NCBI RefSeq assembly: GCF_014837245.1
Contig: NZ_JACYFU010000002.1
Coordinates: forward strand, 558,001-622,000
DNA length: 64,000 bases
Source: Devosia oryzisoli
GTDB taxonomy: Bacteria; Pseudomonadota; Alphaproteobacteria; Rhizobiales; Devosiaceae
Direction: 5' to 3'
Shown: in pieces, positions 17,309-26,629 of the stretch
Numbering within the stretch: position 1 is the stretch's first letter
How the letters are laid out: each line of letters starts with the position of its first letter
Program-made: the position numbers and the translations under genes
The notes under the pieces: model-generated
Databases searched by the model: none
Told to the model about the DNA's origin: nothing
Seen by the model: only the letters and a program-made list of their open reading frames with translations

Positions 17309-18811
17309 TCAGAGCCCCAGGGTTTCGTGATGCTCGGTGTTCGCCTTTTCCAGCGCTTCAACAAGGTTGGCTTCCTCGTTGAAGTAGCGGGCGCGCTCGT
17401 TGAACTGCGGCTTGGTGATGCCGGTCGAGCGGTGGCGGCCGATCAGGGTGCCGTTCGCGTCCTCGCCCAGGATGTCGTAGACGAAGATGTCCTGCGTCAC
17501 GATGACATCGCCTTCCATGCCAAGGACTTCGGTGATGTGCGTAATCCGGCGTGAGCCGTCGCGCAGGCGCGCGGCCTGCACGATCACATCGATCGAGGAC
17601 ACGATCATTTCCCGGATCGTGCGGCTGGGAAGCGAGTAGCCGCCCATGGTGATCATCGATTCGAGACGGGAAAGCGCCTCGCGCGGCGAGTTGGCGTGCA
17701 GCGTGCCCATCGAGCCGTCGTGGCCGGTATTCATCGCCTGGAGCAGGTCGAAGCTTTCCGGTCCGCGCACTTCGCCGACGATAATGCGTTCGGGGCGCAT
17801 ACGCAGGCAGTTCTTGATGAGATCGCGCATGGTGATCTCGCCTTCGCCCTCGAGGTTGGGCGGACGCGTTTCAAGACGCACCACATGCGGCTGCTGGAGC
17901 TGGAGTTCGGCGGAGTCCTCGCAGGTGATGACGCGCTCGTCCTTTTCGATGAAGGCGGTGAGGCAGTTGAGCAGGGTCGTCTTGCCCGAGCCGGTGCCCC
18001 CCGAGATCAGCACATTGGCGCGCACGCGACCAAGGATACGCAGGACTTCGGCGCCCTCGGGCGAGATGGAGTTGTATTTGACCAGCTGCTGAAGGGTCAG
18101 CTTGTCCTTCTTGAACTTACGGATGGTGAGGGCCGCACCATCGATGGCGAGCGGCGGTGCGATGACGTTCACACGGGAGCCATCGGGCAGGCGCGCGTCG
18201 CAAATCGGGGAGCCTTCGTCGACGCGGCGGCCGACCTGCGACACAATGCGCTGACAGACGTTCATCAGGTGCGCATCGTCGCGGAACCGCACATTGGTCA
18301 GCCGCACCTTGCCGCCCACTTCGATGTAGCATTTCTGCGAGCCGTTCACCATGATATCGGCGATGTCGTCGCGCGCCAGGAGGGGTTCGAGCGGCCCGTA
18401 TCCCAGCACGTCGTTGCAGATGTCCTCGAGCAGGTCTTCCTGCTCCGAAATCGACATGACGATGGATTTGAGAGCGATAATCTCCGCGACGATGTCGCGG
18501 ATCTCCTCGCGCGCGGCCACGGTGTCCATGGTGGCCAGTTGCGACAGATCGATGCTGTCGATCAACGCATTGAAGATGGCGGACTTGGTCTGGAAATATT
18601 CGCGCGCCCGCTGGGCGTCGGCCGGTGCGCGGACGTCAAGAACCTCGTCGGTCGTTCGCGTGCGCGATGCCATGGCGTCGGCATCGCTGGTGCGGCGCTG
18701 GCTGGCGGGCGCGGGGGCGGCGACCGGTTCGGCTCGCGGGCTGGCGATCGGCCTTGGCGGCTCTGCCAGGCCGGGCGTGTTGCCTCCGAAAGTGGTTCGC
18801 TTGCCGAACAT
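17309..18811 (-). CDS. cpaF: Tad pilus assembly ATPase CpaF/TadA
   Basis: Hexameric secretion ATPase that powers extension and retraction of the Flp pilus. The first 90 residues are a Pro/Ala-rich, probably flexible extension. The rest is the VirB11/GspE-type fold with Walker [13 protein letters not shown], an Asp/Glu box (CEDSAELQL), Walker B ([12 protein letters not shown]) and the His box ([10 protein letters not shown]). At 500 aa it is of normal length. It lies between cpaE (36 bp) and tadB (3 bp). Confidence 0.95.
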   Translation of the reverse strand: MFGKRTTFGGNTPGLAEPPRPIASPRAEPVAAPAPASQRRTSDADAMASRTRTTDEVLDVRAPADAQRAREYFQTKSAIFNALIDSIDLSQLATMDTVAAREEIRDIVAEIIALKSIVMSISEQEDLLEDICNDVLGYGPLEPLLARDDIADIMVNGSQKCYIEVGGKVRLTNVRFRDDAHLMNVCQRIVSQVGRRVDEGSPICDARLPDGSRVNVIAPPLAIDGAALTIRKFKKDKLTLQQLVKYNSISPEGAEVLRILGRVRANVLISGGTGSGKTTLLNCLTAFIEKDERVITCEDSAELQLQQPHVVRLETRPPNLEGEGEITMRDLIKNCLRMRPERIIVGEVRGPESFDLLQAMNTGHDGSMGTLHANSPREALSRLESMITMGGYSLPSRTIREMIVSSIDVIVQAARLRDGSRRITHITEVLGMEGDVIVTQDIFVYDILGEDANGTLIGRHRSTGITKPQFNERARYFNEEANLVEALEKANTEHHETLGL

Positions 18812-18847
18812 GCTCTTCGTCCTTAGTCGTTGCGTGCCGCCAGGGCC

Positions 18848-20122
18848 TCACGCCCTCTTCTTGAACAGGGCCGGAAGCTTGAGCAGGCTTGCCGACTTGC
18901 CGCCGCTGTGCGCTGCCGTGCGTCCGGTGACATGCATGCCGACGGCCTTGTAGATGTCGTTGACCTTGTTGTTGGCCGCCACCTCGGCAATCATCTGCCC
19001 GTTGTTGGCCGCCGTGCCGAACAGCGCGGCGTCGAATGCGATCTGGCCAACCAGCTGACATTCCACCGAAGTCGCGAACTCGCCTGGGGTGATTTCCGGC
19101 CGGCGTGGCACGCCGACCCGGTTGAGCACCAGCGAGGGCCCGCGCTCGGTGGGGCGCATGGCCTTGATAGTGTCCGCCAGGTTCTTGGCATTGCGCAGAT
19201 TGGCCAGGTCAGGCTCGGCCACGATCACCACCTCGTCCACCGCCGCCAGCGTGCGCCGCGTCCAGGCGTTCCAGGCATGGGGGATGTCGAGGACTACAAC
19301 TGGAACGCTCTTCTGGCAGATCTCGATGACCTGCTCGAAGTCGCCCTCCTCGAAATCCCAGGTGCGGTCGAGCGCGGCGGGTGCGGTGAGCAGGTTTATG
19401 TGGTTTGCCGCCTTGCTCATCAGGCGATCCAGCATGGTCTGGTCGACCTTCTGGTTGGCCAGCAGCGCGTCCGCCAGGCCGTGCGGCGGATCCTGGTTGA
19501 AGTTGAGGCCGACGGTGCCGAAGGGCAGGTCGAGGTCGACGATGAGGCAATCCTGCCGCAACACCGTCGCGATGGACCAGGCGACATTGTGGGCGACGGT
19601 TGAGCCCCCTGCCCCACCCTTGGCCGAAACGAAGCCGATCGTGCGCCCGATCGGCGCTGCGCTTTCGCTGGCGAAAAGTTCGGTGATGGCGTTGACCAGG
19701 GTCTGGGCCGTGGCGGGCAGCACGATGTACTCGGAAATCCCCGAACGGATGAGCTCGCGATAGAGCAGCACGTCGTTGACGTGGCCCAGCACCACCACCC
19801 GCGTGGCTGCGTCGCACACCTCGGCGAGCCGGCCCAAGGCCTGCGGGACCTGTTCGGGCGGCAGGCTGGTTTCGACGATAATGAGGTTCGGCGTCGGGTT
19901 GGACTTGTAGGTTTCCACCGCGCCGTCGATGCCGCCATTATGCGTGGTGAGCGCCACCTTGGACATGCGCCGGTCGTGCATCACGCTTTCCACCATCTGC
20001 GCCGTCTGCGAGTGTTCGCAGAACGCCTGGATGGTGATGCGGGGTACCAGACGCGCTCCCGAGGCAATCTCGGCTGCGGGTTCTTCGGTCCGGGCAGGCT
20101 GGTCGGGCGTCAGAAAACTCAT
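18848..20122 (-). CDS. cpaE: Pilus polar-localisation ATPase CpaE/TadZ
   Basis: MinD/ParA-superfamily protein that places the pilus machine at the pole. Residues 25-150 are a receiver-like domain (VVVLGHVNDVLLYRELI). Residues about 160-390 are the ATPase fold with the deviant P-loop SAKGGAGGSTVAHN, a switch region with DLDLPFG, and VVLDIPHAW. The lysine usual at the end of the P-loop is replaced, as is common in CpaE/TadZ. The 424-aa length is normal. Confidence 0.93.
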   Translation of the reverse strand: MSFLTPDQPARTEEPAAEIASGARLVPRITIQAFCEHSQTAQMVESVMHDRRMSKVALTTHNGGIDGAVETYKSNPTPNLIIVETSLPPEQVPQALGRLAEVCDAATRVVVLGHVNDVLLYRELIRSGISEYIVLPATAQTLVNAITELFASESAAPIGRTIGFVSAKGGAGGSTVAHNVAWSIATVLRQDCLIVDLDLPFGTVGLNFNQDPPHGLADALLANQKVDQTMLDRLMSKAANHINLLTAPAALDRTWDFEEGDFEQVIEICQKSVPVVVLDIPHAWNAWTRRTLAAVDEVVIVAEPDLANLRNAKNLADTIKAMRPTERGPSLVLNRVGVPRRPEITPGEFATSVECQLVGQIAFDAALFGTAANNGQMIAEVAANNKVNDIYKAVGMHVTGRTAAHSGGKSASLLKLPALFKKRA

Positions 20123-20146
20123 GCTACAAACTCCTTGCCGGACCGG

Positions 20147-21562
20147 TCAGTCGAGCACAAAACCGACAGAGCCGCTGTAGCCGCCCCGCATGTTGCCGCT
20201 CTTGGCCACGCCATACTTGCGCTCCATGGCGCCAAGGAAAATCGTTTCGGCATCGCTCGCCATCGTGGAGTTGTCCGTGGGCACGGCGATGGTGTTGGCC
20301 GGGCTGGGATTGACGAGGTAGGGCGTGACGAGGATCACGAGCTCGGTCTGCTCGTTCTGGTAATCGCGCGAGCGGAACAGCGCCCCCAGGATCGGGATAT
20401 TCCCCAGCACCGGCAACTGGTTGATCTGCTGGCGCGAGGTCTCCTGCAGCAGGCCGCCCACGGCCAGCGTCGTGCCCGAGGCCAATTCGACCGACGTCGC
20501 CGCCTGGCGCTTGGTAATGGAGAAATCGGCCTGCGGTTCGGAGACCGAGGTATCCACCTTGAGCGAAATGACGCCGTTCGACTTGACCACCGGCGTGAAC
20601 TTCAACTCCACGCCATAGGGCTTGAAGATGACGGTCTGGGTATTCTTGGTGGTGTCGTAGGTGCTGTAGGGCAGTTCCCCACCGGCGAGGAAATTGGCTT
20701 CTTCTCCGGAGATCGCCGTCAGCGTGGGCTGGGCCAGCACGCGCAGCGCCCCGCGGGCTTCAAGCGCCCGGATCGCCGCGGTGATACCCACACTGCCGAT
20801 ATTGAAGCTGGCATCGACACCGCTCGGGGTGAAGGTGTTGTTCATGGGCTGATTGTTGAAGCCCAGCGTGGTGGTGCCGACGCTGAACGACGCGCCAAGA
20901 TTGATGCCGAACTGCTTGGCCACATCGCGCTTCACCTCGGACACCGTGACCTGCAGCATGACCTGCTGGGCGCCGACGACATCGATGATGCTGGCCACGT
21001 TTTCCGGCGAGCCGGCAAACTGAGTTGCCACCGCGACGGCCCGGTCCCTGTCTTCGGAGGAAAGGACGGAACCGGTAAGGACCACACGATTGGTCTCGCC
21101 GGACAACGTCACGGACTCGACGCGAATATTCGAACCGGGAATGACACGAGCCAGCGCCGACTCGAGGGCGTTGCCGACCTGGGAGGGCGCGGATGTCACG
21201 CGCAGGTCGAGCACCTGGATCGTGCGGCCCGCATCGTCGAGGAAAATGATGTTGGTGTTGCCGCTGCTGATGCCCTGGATGATGGCCCGGGTGCGGGTGC
21301 GCATGATGGCGGCCGCTATGGCTGGCTGGGACACCACGACCTCGGAGACGCCCGCCGGCAGATCGAGGATCATCGACTTGTTGATGTTAAGCTCGGTGCT
21401 GCGCGTTCCGCCATAGGCAGAACTGGCTACCGACATCTGCATGTCGGCCGCCTGCGCTGCGGCCGGCGCGCCCGCGAGTACCGCAGCCAGCGCCGTGGCG
21501 AGGAGCGGTCGACGCAGGCGGGAAAACGGGAAGCTCATGGCTCTGCTCATCATCTGCTCCAT
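20147..21562 (-). CDS. cpaC: Tad pilus outer-membrane secretin CpaC/RcpA
   Basis: Outer-membrane channel for the Flp pilus. Signal peptide (about residues 18-38), pilus-N domain (40-130), BON-like region, and secretin core (about 230-420) containing the family segment ELASGTTLAVGGLLQ and the C-terminal VILVTPYLVNP. The frame opens at 21562, 4 bp after cpaB; an ATG at 21550 has GGAG at better spacing and may be the real start. It is followed directly by cpaE, with no cpaD between. Confidence 0.93.
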   Translation of the reverse strand: MEQMMSRAMSFPFSRLRRPLLATALAAVLAGAPAAAQAADMQMSVASSAYGGTRSTELNINKSMILDLPAGVSEVVVSQPAIAAAIMRTRTRAIIQGISSGNTNIIFLDDAGRTIQVLDLRVTSAPSQVGNALESALARVIPGSNIRVESVTLSGETNRVVLTGSVLSSEDRDRAVAVATQFAGSPENVASIIDVVGAQQVMLQVTVSEVKRDVAKQFGINLGASFSVGTTTLGFNNQPMNNTFTPSGVDASFNIGSVGITAAIRALEARGALRVLAQPTLTAISGEEANFLAGGELPYSTYDTTKNTQTVIFKPYGVELKFTPVVKSNGVISLKVDTSVSEPQADFSITKRQAATSVELASGTTLAVGGLLQETSRQQINQLPVLGNIPILGALFRSRDYQNEQTELVILVTPYLVNPSPANTIAVPTDNSTMASDAETIFLGAMERKYGVAKSGNMRGGYSGSVGFVLD

Positions 21563-21565
21563 CCC

Positions 21566-22489
21566 CTACTGGGGAACCACTGGGGGCAATTGGCCGTCGG
21601 TCGCGACGGGCGTCGGCTGGACGGTGGGGACAGCGTCGATGGCCGCCTGCTGGTTCACGACGGAGCCGGAGGTCGTGGATCCGGTCATCACGCTCTGCTC
21701 CTTGCCAAACCGGATGACCCTGACGGACTGGCTCGAAGCTCCCGGCGCGCCAGCAGTCTGCGGTTGATTGAAGTCGGCGACCGACCGCAAGGTAAGGCTC
21801 AACTGACCCCGCGTGGCGGCATTCACGAGCGTCTCCGCCTGTGCCGGGCCAAGTTCGAGCGTTGCGATGGTCGAGCTATCGAAGGTTGTGGGCGTGGGGG
21901 TCGAGCCGTCGGCGCCTTCCGCGGCGCCAGTCGCGCCCAACTCGCCGAGACGCTTGCCGATGGCTAGAATACGCACATTGGACAAGATGACTTCGGACTG
22001 CTGTCCCATTTCGGTGGAGGTGGTGAGCAGAACATCCACGTGATCATTCGGCACGACGAAGCCGCCGGCGCTGGATTCCGCGGTAACCCCAACAGACACG
22101 CCACGCATGCCGGGCGCGAGCACTGCAGAGAGATATCCCTGGTCCGAGCGGACGAGCTTGGCCTCACGGATCGGCTCACCGGGAAAGAATTCGAAGCGCG
22201 CCACGGCATCGGTCAGTTCGGCAGGCGCGTCGGGCATGGCCGAGCTGGTGACGTATTCGGGGCGCAGCGCGCCCTTGGGCCAGTCCTGCCATTCGAGCTT
22301 GTCTGCTGCCAGCCGTTCGCCGACGCCGATGGCCGCTTTGGCCACGAGGATCTGTTCCTTCTGCTCCGGCACGACCTCAGTGACCACCTGCCGGGGTGCC
22401 GGCGCCTTGCCGCCGCGCGTCACGAGAAACGCAGCGAGACCGCCCGCCACGAGGGCTACGATAAGAAGGATGATTCGCGCCGGTCTCAT
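21566..22489 (-). CDS. cpaB: Flp pilus assembly protein CpaB/RcpC
   Basis: Periplasmic, membrane-anchored protein with a SAF domain, thought to interact with the secretin and peptidoglycan. N-terminal anchor helix (PARIILLIVALVAGGLAAFL), SAF domain (about residues 45-105, GVGERLAADKLEWQDWP) and an RcpC-type domain (GFVVPNDHVDVLLT) are present. The ATG at 22489 has GGAG at 7 nt; a frame extension to 22531 lacks such support. It is separated from cpaA by 195 bp holding two TTAAC half sites, possibly an internal promoter. Confidence 0.9.
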   Translation of the reverse strand: MRPARIILLIVALVAGGLAAFLVTRGGKAPAPRQVVTEVVPEQKEQILVAKAAIGVGERLAADKLEWQDWPKGALRPEYVTSSAMPDAPAELTDAVARFEFFPGEPIREAKLVRSDQGYLSAVLAPGMRGVSVGVTAESSAGGFVVPNDHVDVLLTTSTEMGQQSEVILSNVRILAIGKRLGELGATGAAEGADGSTPTPTTFDSSTIATLELGPAQAETLVNAATRGQLSLTLRSVADFNQPQTAGAPGASSQSVRVIRFGKEQSVMTGSTTSGSVVNQQAAIDAVPTVQPTPVATDGQLPPVVPQ

Positions 22490-22684
22490 GACCCACTCCG
22501 GATACCGCGGGTCTTGTCGACCCAATTCCACCTCATGGAATATGGCGACAAAGGGTCAAAGTTTAGTTAACCAGAACTTTGCGGGTTCCGTTAACGAGTG
22601 ATGAATACTTGCATTTTGCATTTGTGACGCGTCCGCGGCGCCTCGGCTCCGCTCTCGGAACGCGCAGTGAGACCCTTGGCGACC

Positions 22685-23185
22685 TCAGGCAGCCAGGTGC
22701 TGGAAGATCGCGGAGTTGCTGTAGGTGAGCAGACCGGCGGCGGCCATCGCTACGCCGTAGGGAATGCCCTGCTTGCGGTCATGCAGCCGCTCGAGCCAGC
22801 GGAAGCGGGCGATGAGGGGCGTCAACGGCACGCGCCGCAGTAGCAGAATGGCGATGGTCAAGGCACCACCGAGCAGTGCCGTGTAGACCAGATAGGGCAA
22901 GGTGAGACCAAAGCCGAGCCAAAGAGTGGTCGCTGCCGCCAACTTGGCATCGCCGCCGCCGATCCAGCCCAGTGCAAAGAAGGAAAAGGCTACGACGAGT
23001 ACCACGAGGGCGCAGAGAACATGCATCGCCAGTTGCTGGGTCGGAAGGTCAACCACCAGCGCCACCAGAAAGAAGCCGGCCGCAAGCAGCAGCACCAGCT
23101 TGTTGGAAATGCGCATGGTCAGCAGGTCAGATGACGCGGCGAAGGCCATGGCGAAGGGAAAGAAAAACAGGGCTACGGTGGACAT
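22685..23185 (-). CDS. cpaA: Prepilin peptidase CpaA/TadV (A24 family)
   Basis: Inner-membrane aspartyl protease that cleaves the leader of the Flp pilin and of the TadE-like pseudopilins. The short 166-aa form lacks the N-methyltransferase domain, as usual for Tad. Both catalytic aspartates are visible: in SSDLLTMRISN (near residue 20) and in GGGDAKL (near residue 79). Five or six hydrophobic segments are present. It follows pilA in the same orientation by 116 bp. Confidence 0.93.
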   Translation of the reverse strand: MSTVALFFFPFAMAFAASSDLLTMRISNKLVLLLAAGFFLVALVVDLPTQQLAMHVLCALVVLVVAFSFFALGWIGGGDAKLAAATTLWLGFGLTLPYLVYTALLGGALTIAILLLRRVPLTPLIARFRWLERLHDRKQGIPYGVAMAAAGLLTYSNSAIFQHLAA

Positions 23186-23242
23186 GACGCAGCCTCCTGG
23201 GCAGCAAACTCTCCCAATAATAGCGACGCTCGGTTAAGAAAC

Positions 23243-23277
23243 AAAAAAAGGGAGAGGAAGGGTGTCCTTCCTCTCCC
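23243..23277 (-). terminator. Strong intrinsic terminator after pilA
   Basis: A 12-bp perfect stem (GGGAGAGGAAGG / CCTTCCTCTCCC, 23250-23277, loop GTGT) is followed on the reverse strand by seven U (23243-23249). It separates abundant pilin mRNA from the assembly genes downstream; read-through would supply cpaA and the rest. Confidence 0.92.
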
Positions 23278-23301
23278 GATCTTGCTTCAGCAACTTTGCC
23301 G

Positions 23302-23493
23302 TTACGGGGTCAGTGCAGCGCCGCCAACCGTGGTGTCCAGCTTGCCAGAAATACCGTTGAAGAGGTTACCCAGGCTGCCACCGAGTGCGGTTGCGGCCAG
23401 AATGATACCAACGGAGATGAGGGCGGCGATGAGGCCGTACTCGATTGCGGTCGCGCCCGACTCGTCCTGCGCGAAACGTGCGAAAATCTTCAT
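23302..23493 (-). CDS. pilA: Flp/Fap-type major pilin
   Basis: Structural subunit of the Tad pilus, 63 aa. A short leader (MKIFARFAQDESG) precedes the cleavage site and the Flp motif with conserved Glu-Tyr (ATAIEYGLIAALISVGII). The hydrophobic N-terminal helix and small C-terminal tail are typical. A strong terminator follows at once. The upstream gap is shared with the divergent pilus-N gene. Confidence 0.96.
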   Translation of the reverse strand: MKIFARFAQDESGATAIEYGLIAALISVGIILAATALGGSLGNLFNGISGKLDTTVGGAALTP

Positions 23494-23874
23494 TCCCAGG
23501 CTCCTTTTTACACGTCCTCAAAGTGACGGCACGTCGGACACGTCACACCTTGAACATGGACAAACGCTACGCACGACTTGTTGAGATAGAGTTAATCCAA
23601 AACCCTGCCGCGACCGGCCGCTGCGGCAATTTGAGCATGGAAATCAGATAGTTAACTTTTCCGATACAATTCTACTGACGTAGCAGGCGCTCCGAGCGCC
23701 GAGCGCACAACAATAAAGTATGAGCAAATTCCAGCTTGATTACTTCACCTGATCAGGGGGCGTCGAAAAAGTCAGACCATCATAGCGGAACGCAGCAGTC
23801 TTCGCGTTTGCCAACAATTTACCATTTCCGAGGGAATGTAGGAGCAGCGTACCAGTACAGATTCGGATGCCGCC
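23494..23874. other. 381-bp divergent pilus promoter region
   Basis: This is the intergenic stretch between pilA (leftward) and the pilus-N gene (rightward), AT-richer than its surroundings. It contains a perfect palindrome GGCGCTC-C-GAGCGCC (23686-23700) and isolated TTAA half sites, but no complete TTAA-N7-TTAA box and no clear sigma-70 pair. I see no gene in it. Confidence 0.5.
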
Positions 23875-24330
23875 ATGTCCCGCCTTGCCCTCGCAGTGCT
23901 CGCTCTTGCCCTGGCCAATCCGGTTGCCTCGATCTCCGTGAAGGCGCAGGAGGCCGGCGGGGCGCCCATCAACGTCAATGTCAACATGGCGCGCGTGCTG
24001 CGCATCAGTGCGCCAGCCGCAACCGTCATCGTTGGCAACCCCGGCATTGCCGACGTTACCATACAGGACCCGACGACGCTGATCCTGACCGGCAAGAGCT
24101 ATGGCCAGACCAACCTCATCGTGCTCAACAGCGCCGGCGAACCTATCGCCGACACCATGCTGGAAGTCGTGCAGATGCAGGCAGGGACAATGACGGTCTA
24201 TCAGGGCCAGAGCCGGACCACCCTGGCCTGCGCTCCCACCTGTCAGCCGGTCGTGATGATGGGCGATGATAACAGTTTCTCGGGCAACGCGGTTGCCTCG
24301 TCACAGCTGGTGCAGTCGCTGGCCAATTGA
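23875..24330 (+). CDS. Pilus assembly N-terminal-domain protein
   Basis: Exported 151-aa protein with a signal peptide (residues 1-24) and a stand-alone domain like the N-terminal domain of CpaC secretins (VNVNMARVLRISAPAATVI, VGNPGIADVTI, GKSYGQTNLIVLN), ending with a possible disulphide pair (CAPTC). Such single-domain proteins accompany Tad loci in Hyphomicrobiales and probably contact the secretin in the periplasm. The start is ATG at 23875. It is first of the rightward pilus genes. Confidence 0.85.
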   Translation: MSRLALAVLALALANPVASISVKAQEAGGAPINVNVNMARVLRISAPAATVIVGNPGIADVTIQDPTTLILTGKSYGQTNLIVLNSAGEPIADTMLEVVQMQAGTMTVYQGQSRTTLACAPTCQPVVMMGDDNSFSGNAVASSQLVQSLAN

Positions 24331-24334
24331 TGCT

Positions 24335-24349
24335 TTAAGGGGTTGTTTA
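24335..24349 (+). promoter_or_regulatory. CtrA-like site before the tadE pair
   Basis: TTAA-GGGGTTG-TTTA: correct 7-nt spacing with one mismatch in the second half site, 89 bp upstream of the first TadE-like gene. A 17-bp palindrome ACTAAC-GCCCG-GTTAGT follows about 37 bp further on. Confidence 0.25.
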
Positions 24350-24437
24350 CCCTCCCTCGCGATAGCGCATGATCCTGCCGCACCACTAACGCCCGGTTAG
24401 TGGCCTCCCCGATAGGCTTGGGCCCGGAAACGAGGCG

Positions 24438-25001
24438 ATGGCCGTGAGACTGCATCTGGGACCCGTCCGAAAGCAATTCGTGGAGCTGCTGCGCAATACG
24501 CGCGGCGTGACCGCGGTCGAGTTTGGTCTGCTGGCACTCCCCTTCTTCTCCATCATCGGCGCAATTCTCCAAACCTCGCTTGTCTTCCTCTCCGGGCAGG
24601 TTCTGGAAAGTGCTGTCAACGACGCTGGACGCACCATCCGGACGGGGCAGGTCCAGGCCGCTGGCGTCACCATCGATGCCTTCCGGGCCGATGTATGCTC
24701 GCGCCTGTTCGGGCTTTTCCCCGATTGCTCTGGCTTGTTCATCAAGGTCAGCGAAATCAGCAACTTCCAGTCCGCCACCATCACCGTTCCGATCGATGAG
24801 GCAACCTGCGAAACCAGCGCGTGCGACTGGTCGGAAGCACAAAGCTTCTCCCCCGGCGTGGGCAAAAGCATCGTGGTGGTCAAAGTCTATTACAAATACC
24901 CCGTCTTCCTGCAGATCGGGCCTTTCGGAATGGCCAACCTGCCAAACGGCACGCGTCTGCTCGGTGCGGCGACGGTGTTTCAGAACGAACCCTTCACATG
25001 A
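24438..25001 (+). CDS. TadE-like pseudopilin 1
   Basis: The 187-aa protein has one N-terminal hydrophobic helix preceded by the TadE-type sequence TRGVTAVEFGLLALPFF, in which the Glu is the pilin-like residue after the cleavage site. The remaining extracytoplasmic part holds four Cys that could form disulphides. It is presumed to be processed by CpaA and to act as a minor pilin. Its stop overlaps the start of the next gene (ATGA). Confidence 0.88.
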   Translation: MAVRLHLGPVRKQFVELLRNTRGVTAVEFGLLALPFFSIIGAILQTSLVFLSGQVLESAVNDAGRTIRTGQVQAAGVTIDAFRADVCSRLFGLFPDCSGLFIKVSEISNFQSATITVPIDEATCETSACDWSEAQSFSPGVGKSIVVVKVYYKYPVFLQIGPFGMANLPNGTRLLGAATVFQNEPFT

Positions 25002-25573
25002 GGCTCTGCGTGCGCAAGCTAATCGCGGGCCTTGGTTCGGCTCTTAGGGATAGGGCCGGCACGGCCGCCGTCGAGTTCGCCCTGATCGTGCCGATCATGC
25101 TGCTGGTCTATGTCGGCACCATGGAAGCCAGTTCCCTCATCACCATGGACCGCAAGATCCAGTCTGTCTCGGGCGCCGTAGGGGACCTGGTGGCGCGGGC
25201 AGACAAGGTACTGACGACGAACCAGCTCAAGGACTATTTCCAGGCGGCCAGCGGCATCATGACGCCATTTTCCTCCAGCGGCGTGAAGCAGGTCGTGACA
25301 GCAGTCAACGTGGCGCCGGACGGCTCGACGTCGGTGGAATGGACGAGCCAGTATCAGAACGGCACCTACTCAACGACGACCGAGTATACGCCAGGGCAGA
25401 CCTATCCCCTCCCCGCCCCCATGATCGCAGTGGCCAAGGGCAAGATGGTGATCGCGGCAGAAGCCAGCTACAGCTACAAGCCGCTCTACGGCATCGTCTT
25501 CGACCAGGCCGTAACCCTAAGCCGCGCCGGCTTCTTCATGCCGCGTTTCGAAGGCACGATCGACCTTGACTGA
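24998..25573 (+). CDS. TadE/TadF-like pseudopilin 2
   Basis: The 191-aa protein begins at the ATG overlapping the preceding stop by 4 bp; the frame is open further upstream but that part is a shadow of the first pseudopilin. The TadE-type helix (GTAAVEFALIVPIMLLVYVG) is followed by an extracytoplasmic domain rich in Thr/Ser/Tyr. Co-translation with the first pseudopilin suggests they work as a pair. No large TadG is present nearby. Confidence 0.88.
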   Translation: MRLCVRKLIAGLGSALRDRAGTAAVEFALIVPIMLLVYVGTMEASSLITMDRKIQSVSGAVGDLVARADKVLTTNQLKDYFQAASGIMTPFSSSGVKQVVTAVNVAPDGSTSVEWTSQYQNGTYSTTTEYTPGQTYPLPAPMIAVAKGKMVIAAEASYSYKPLYGIVFDQAVTLSRAGFFMPRFEGTIDLD

Positions 25574-25644
25574 TGCCGACCGCTTGCGAGGTCGGGCTTG
25601 CCGTGTCACAAGCCGCGCAACCTTCGAACCGGCACATGTGAGCA

Positions 25645-26265
25645 ATGGACGACACCATCATCCCCGTATTCGACCTGGGCGGCGTTTTCGTCGACTGGAA
25701 CCCCATGTACCTGTTCCGCAAGCTGTTCGAGACCGAGGAAGAAGCGCTCTGGTTCCATCAGAACATCTGTACGCCGGACTGGAACCTGGAATTCGACGCG
25801 GGCGAGATCTATTCAGAAGGCGTGGCCAAGCTGGTGACCCGCTTTCCCAAGTACTGGCGCGAAATCCAGGCGTTTGACGAGCGCTGGACCGAGACCTTCG
25901 GCCCGTTCATCCAGGGCACGATCGACATACATAACGAGCTGGTCGAACAGGACATTCCCACCTTCGCCATCACCAACTTCTCCTGGGAGAAGTGGATGAC
26001 GCGGCTGGGCGAATGGCCATTCCTCGAAAAGTTCGACGGCGTGATCGTCTCGGGCCTCGAGGGTCTCGTAAAGCCCGATCCGCGCATCTATCGCGTGTTC
26101 TGCGAGCGCTACGCGCTGGCCCCGCAATCCTGCGTATTTATCGACGACAGCGAGCCCAATATCGTGGCGGTTCGCAAGTACGGGATGAATGGAATCCTTT
26201 TCAAGGACCCGGTGCATCTGCGCCAGGACCTGATCGACCTCGGCCTGCCGCTGAAGGCAAAATAA
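25645..26265 (+). CDS. HAD-family hydrolase (YihX-like phosphatase)
   Basis: Haloacid-dehalogenase-superfamily phosphatase of 206 aa. Motif I is FDLGGVFVDWNP (nucleophile Asp; the second Asp usual in phosphatases is absent, as in YihX-type members), motif II is AITNFS, motif III includes the Lys of VKPDPRIY, and motif IV is FIDDSEPNI. The substrate cannot be told from sequence; YihX acts on alpha-glucose-1-phosphate. It follows the pilus genes by 71 bp. Confidence 0.85.
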   Translation: MDDTIIPVFDLGGVFVDWNPMYLFRKLFETEEEALWFHQNICTPDWNLEFDAGEIYSEGVAKLVTRFPKYWREIQAFDERWTETFGPFIQGTIDIHNELVEQDIPTFAITNFSWEKWMTRLGEWPFLEKFDGVIVSGLEGLVKPDPRIYRVFCERYALAPQSCVFIDDSEPNIVAVRKYGMNGILFKDPVHLRQDLIDLGLPLKAK

Positions 26266-26271
26266 GCCAGA

Positions 26272-26508
26272 TCAGTTCTCGACGACCTGGGTCGGCGGGG
26301 GATTGGCTTCAAGGCGGTCCAAGGCTTCCCCCACCCGGCGCGCCACCTCCAGATCAAAGTCATGATCCGGCGCGGTGCGCTCATACTCGCGCAACTGGGC
26401 GGTGGTGATGCCTGCTGCCGCAGAAAAGGCGTCCGGCTCCATGCCCAGGGAGAGGCGGCGGTTATGATCGCCCTTGGGGGAGCGTTGAGTGGGTGGTGTG
26501 AAGGTCAT
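26272..26508 (-). CDS. Small HTH-like protein of unknown function
   Basis: A 78-aa protein with an XRE-like helix-turn-helix pattern (about residues 18-60: LGMEPDAFSAAAGITTAQLREYE), in which the last helix resembles the recognition region of phage-type repressors, although the domain is short. AAGGAG at good spacing supports the ATG. It is convergent with the HAD gene (6 bp). Whether it binds DNA is unproven. Confidence 0.65.
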   Translation of the reverse strand: MTFTPPTQRSPKGDHNRRLSLGMEPDAFSAAAGITTAQLREYERTAPDHDFDLEVARRVGEALDRLEANPPPTQVVEN

Positions 26509-26629
26509 GGCGGGTCTCCTTTGGAAGGAGAAACCGATAAGCCCCGCGTTGGTTCATGCGCATCCTCATGCGATGCCCATTATGACCGTGCTGCCAGAAA
26601 AGCTCGCTTGGGGGCCTCTCTGACCCATC

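Noticed and set aside
19781-21967. 728-codon rightward open frame
   Set aside because: Antisense to cpaE, cpaC and cpaB.
23788-23815. GGAAC...CGTT pair in the pilus promoter region as an EcfG promoter
   Set aside because: The spacing is 13 bp instead of 16-17, so it is not a credible EcfG promoter.
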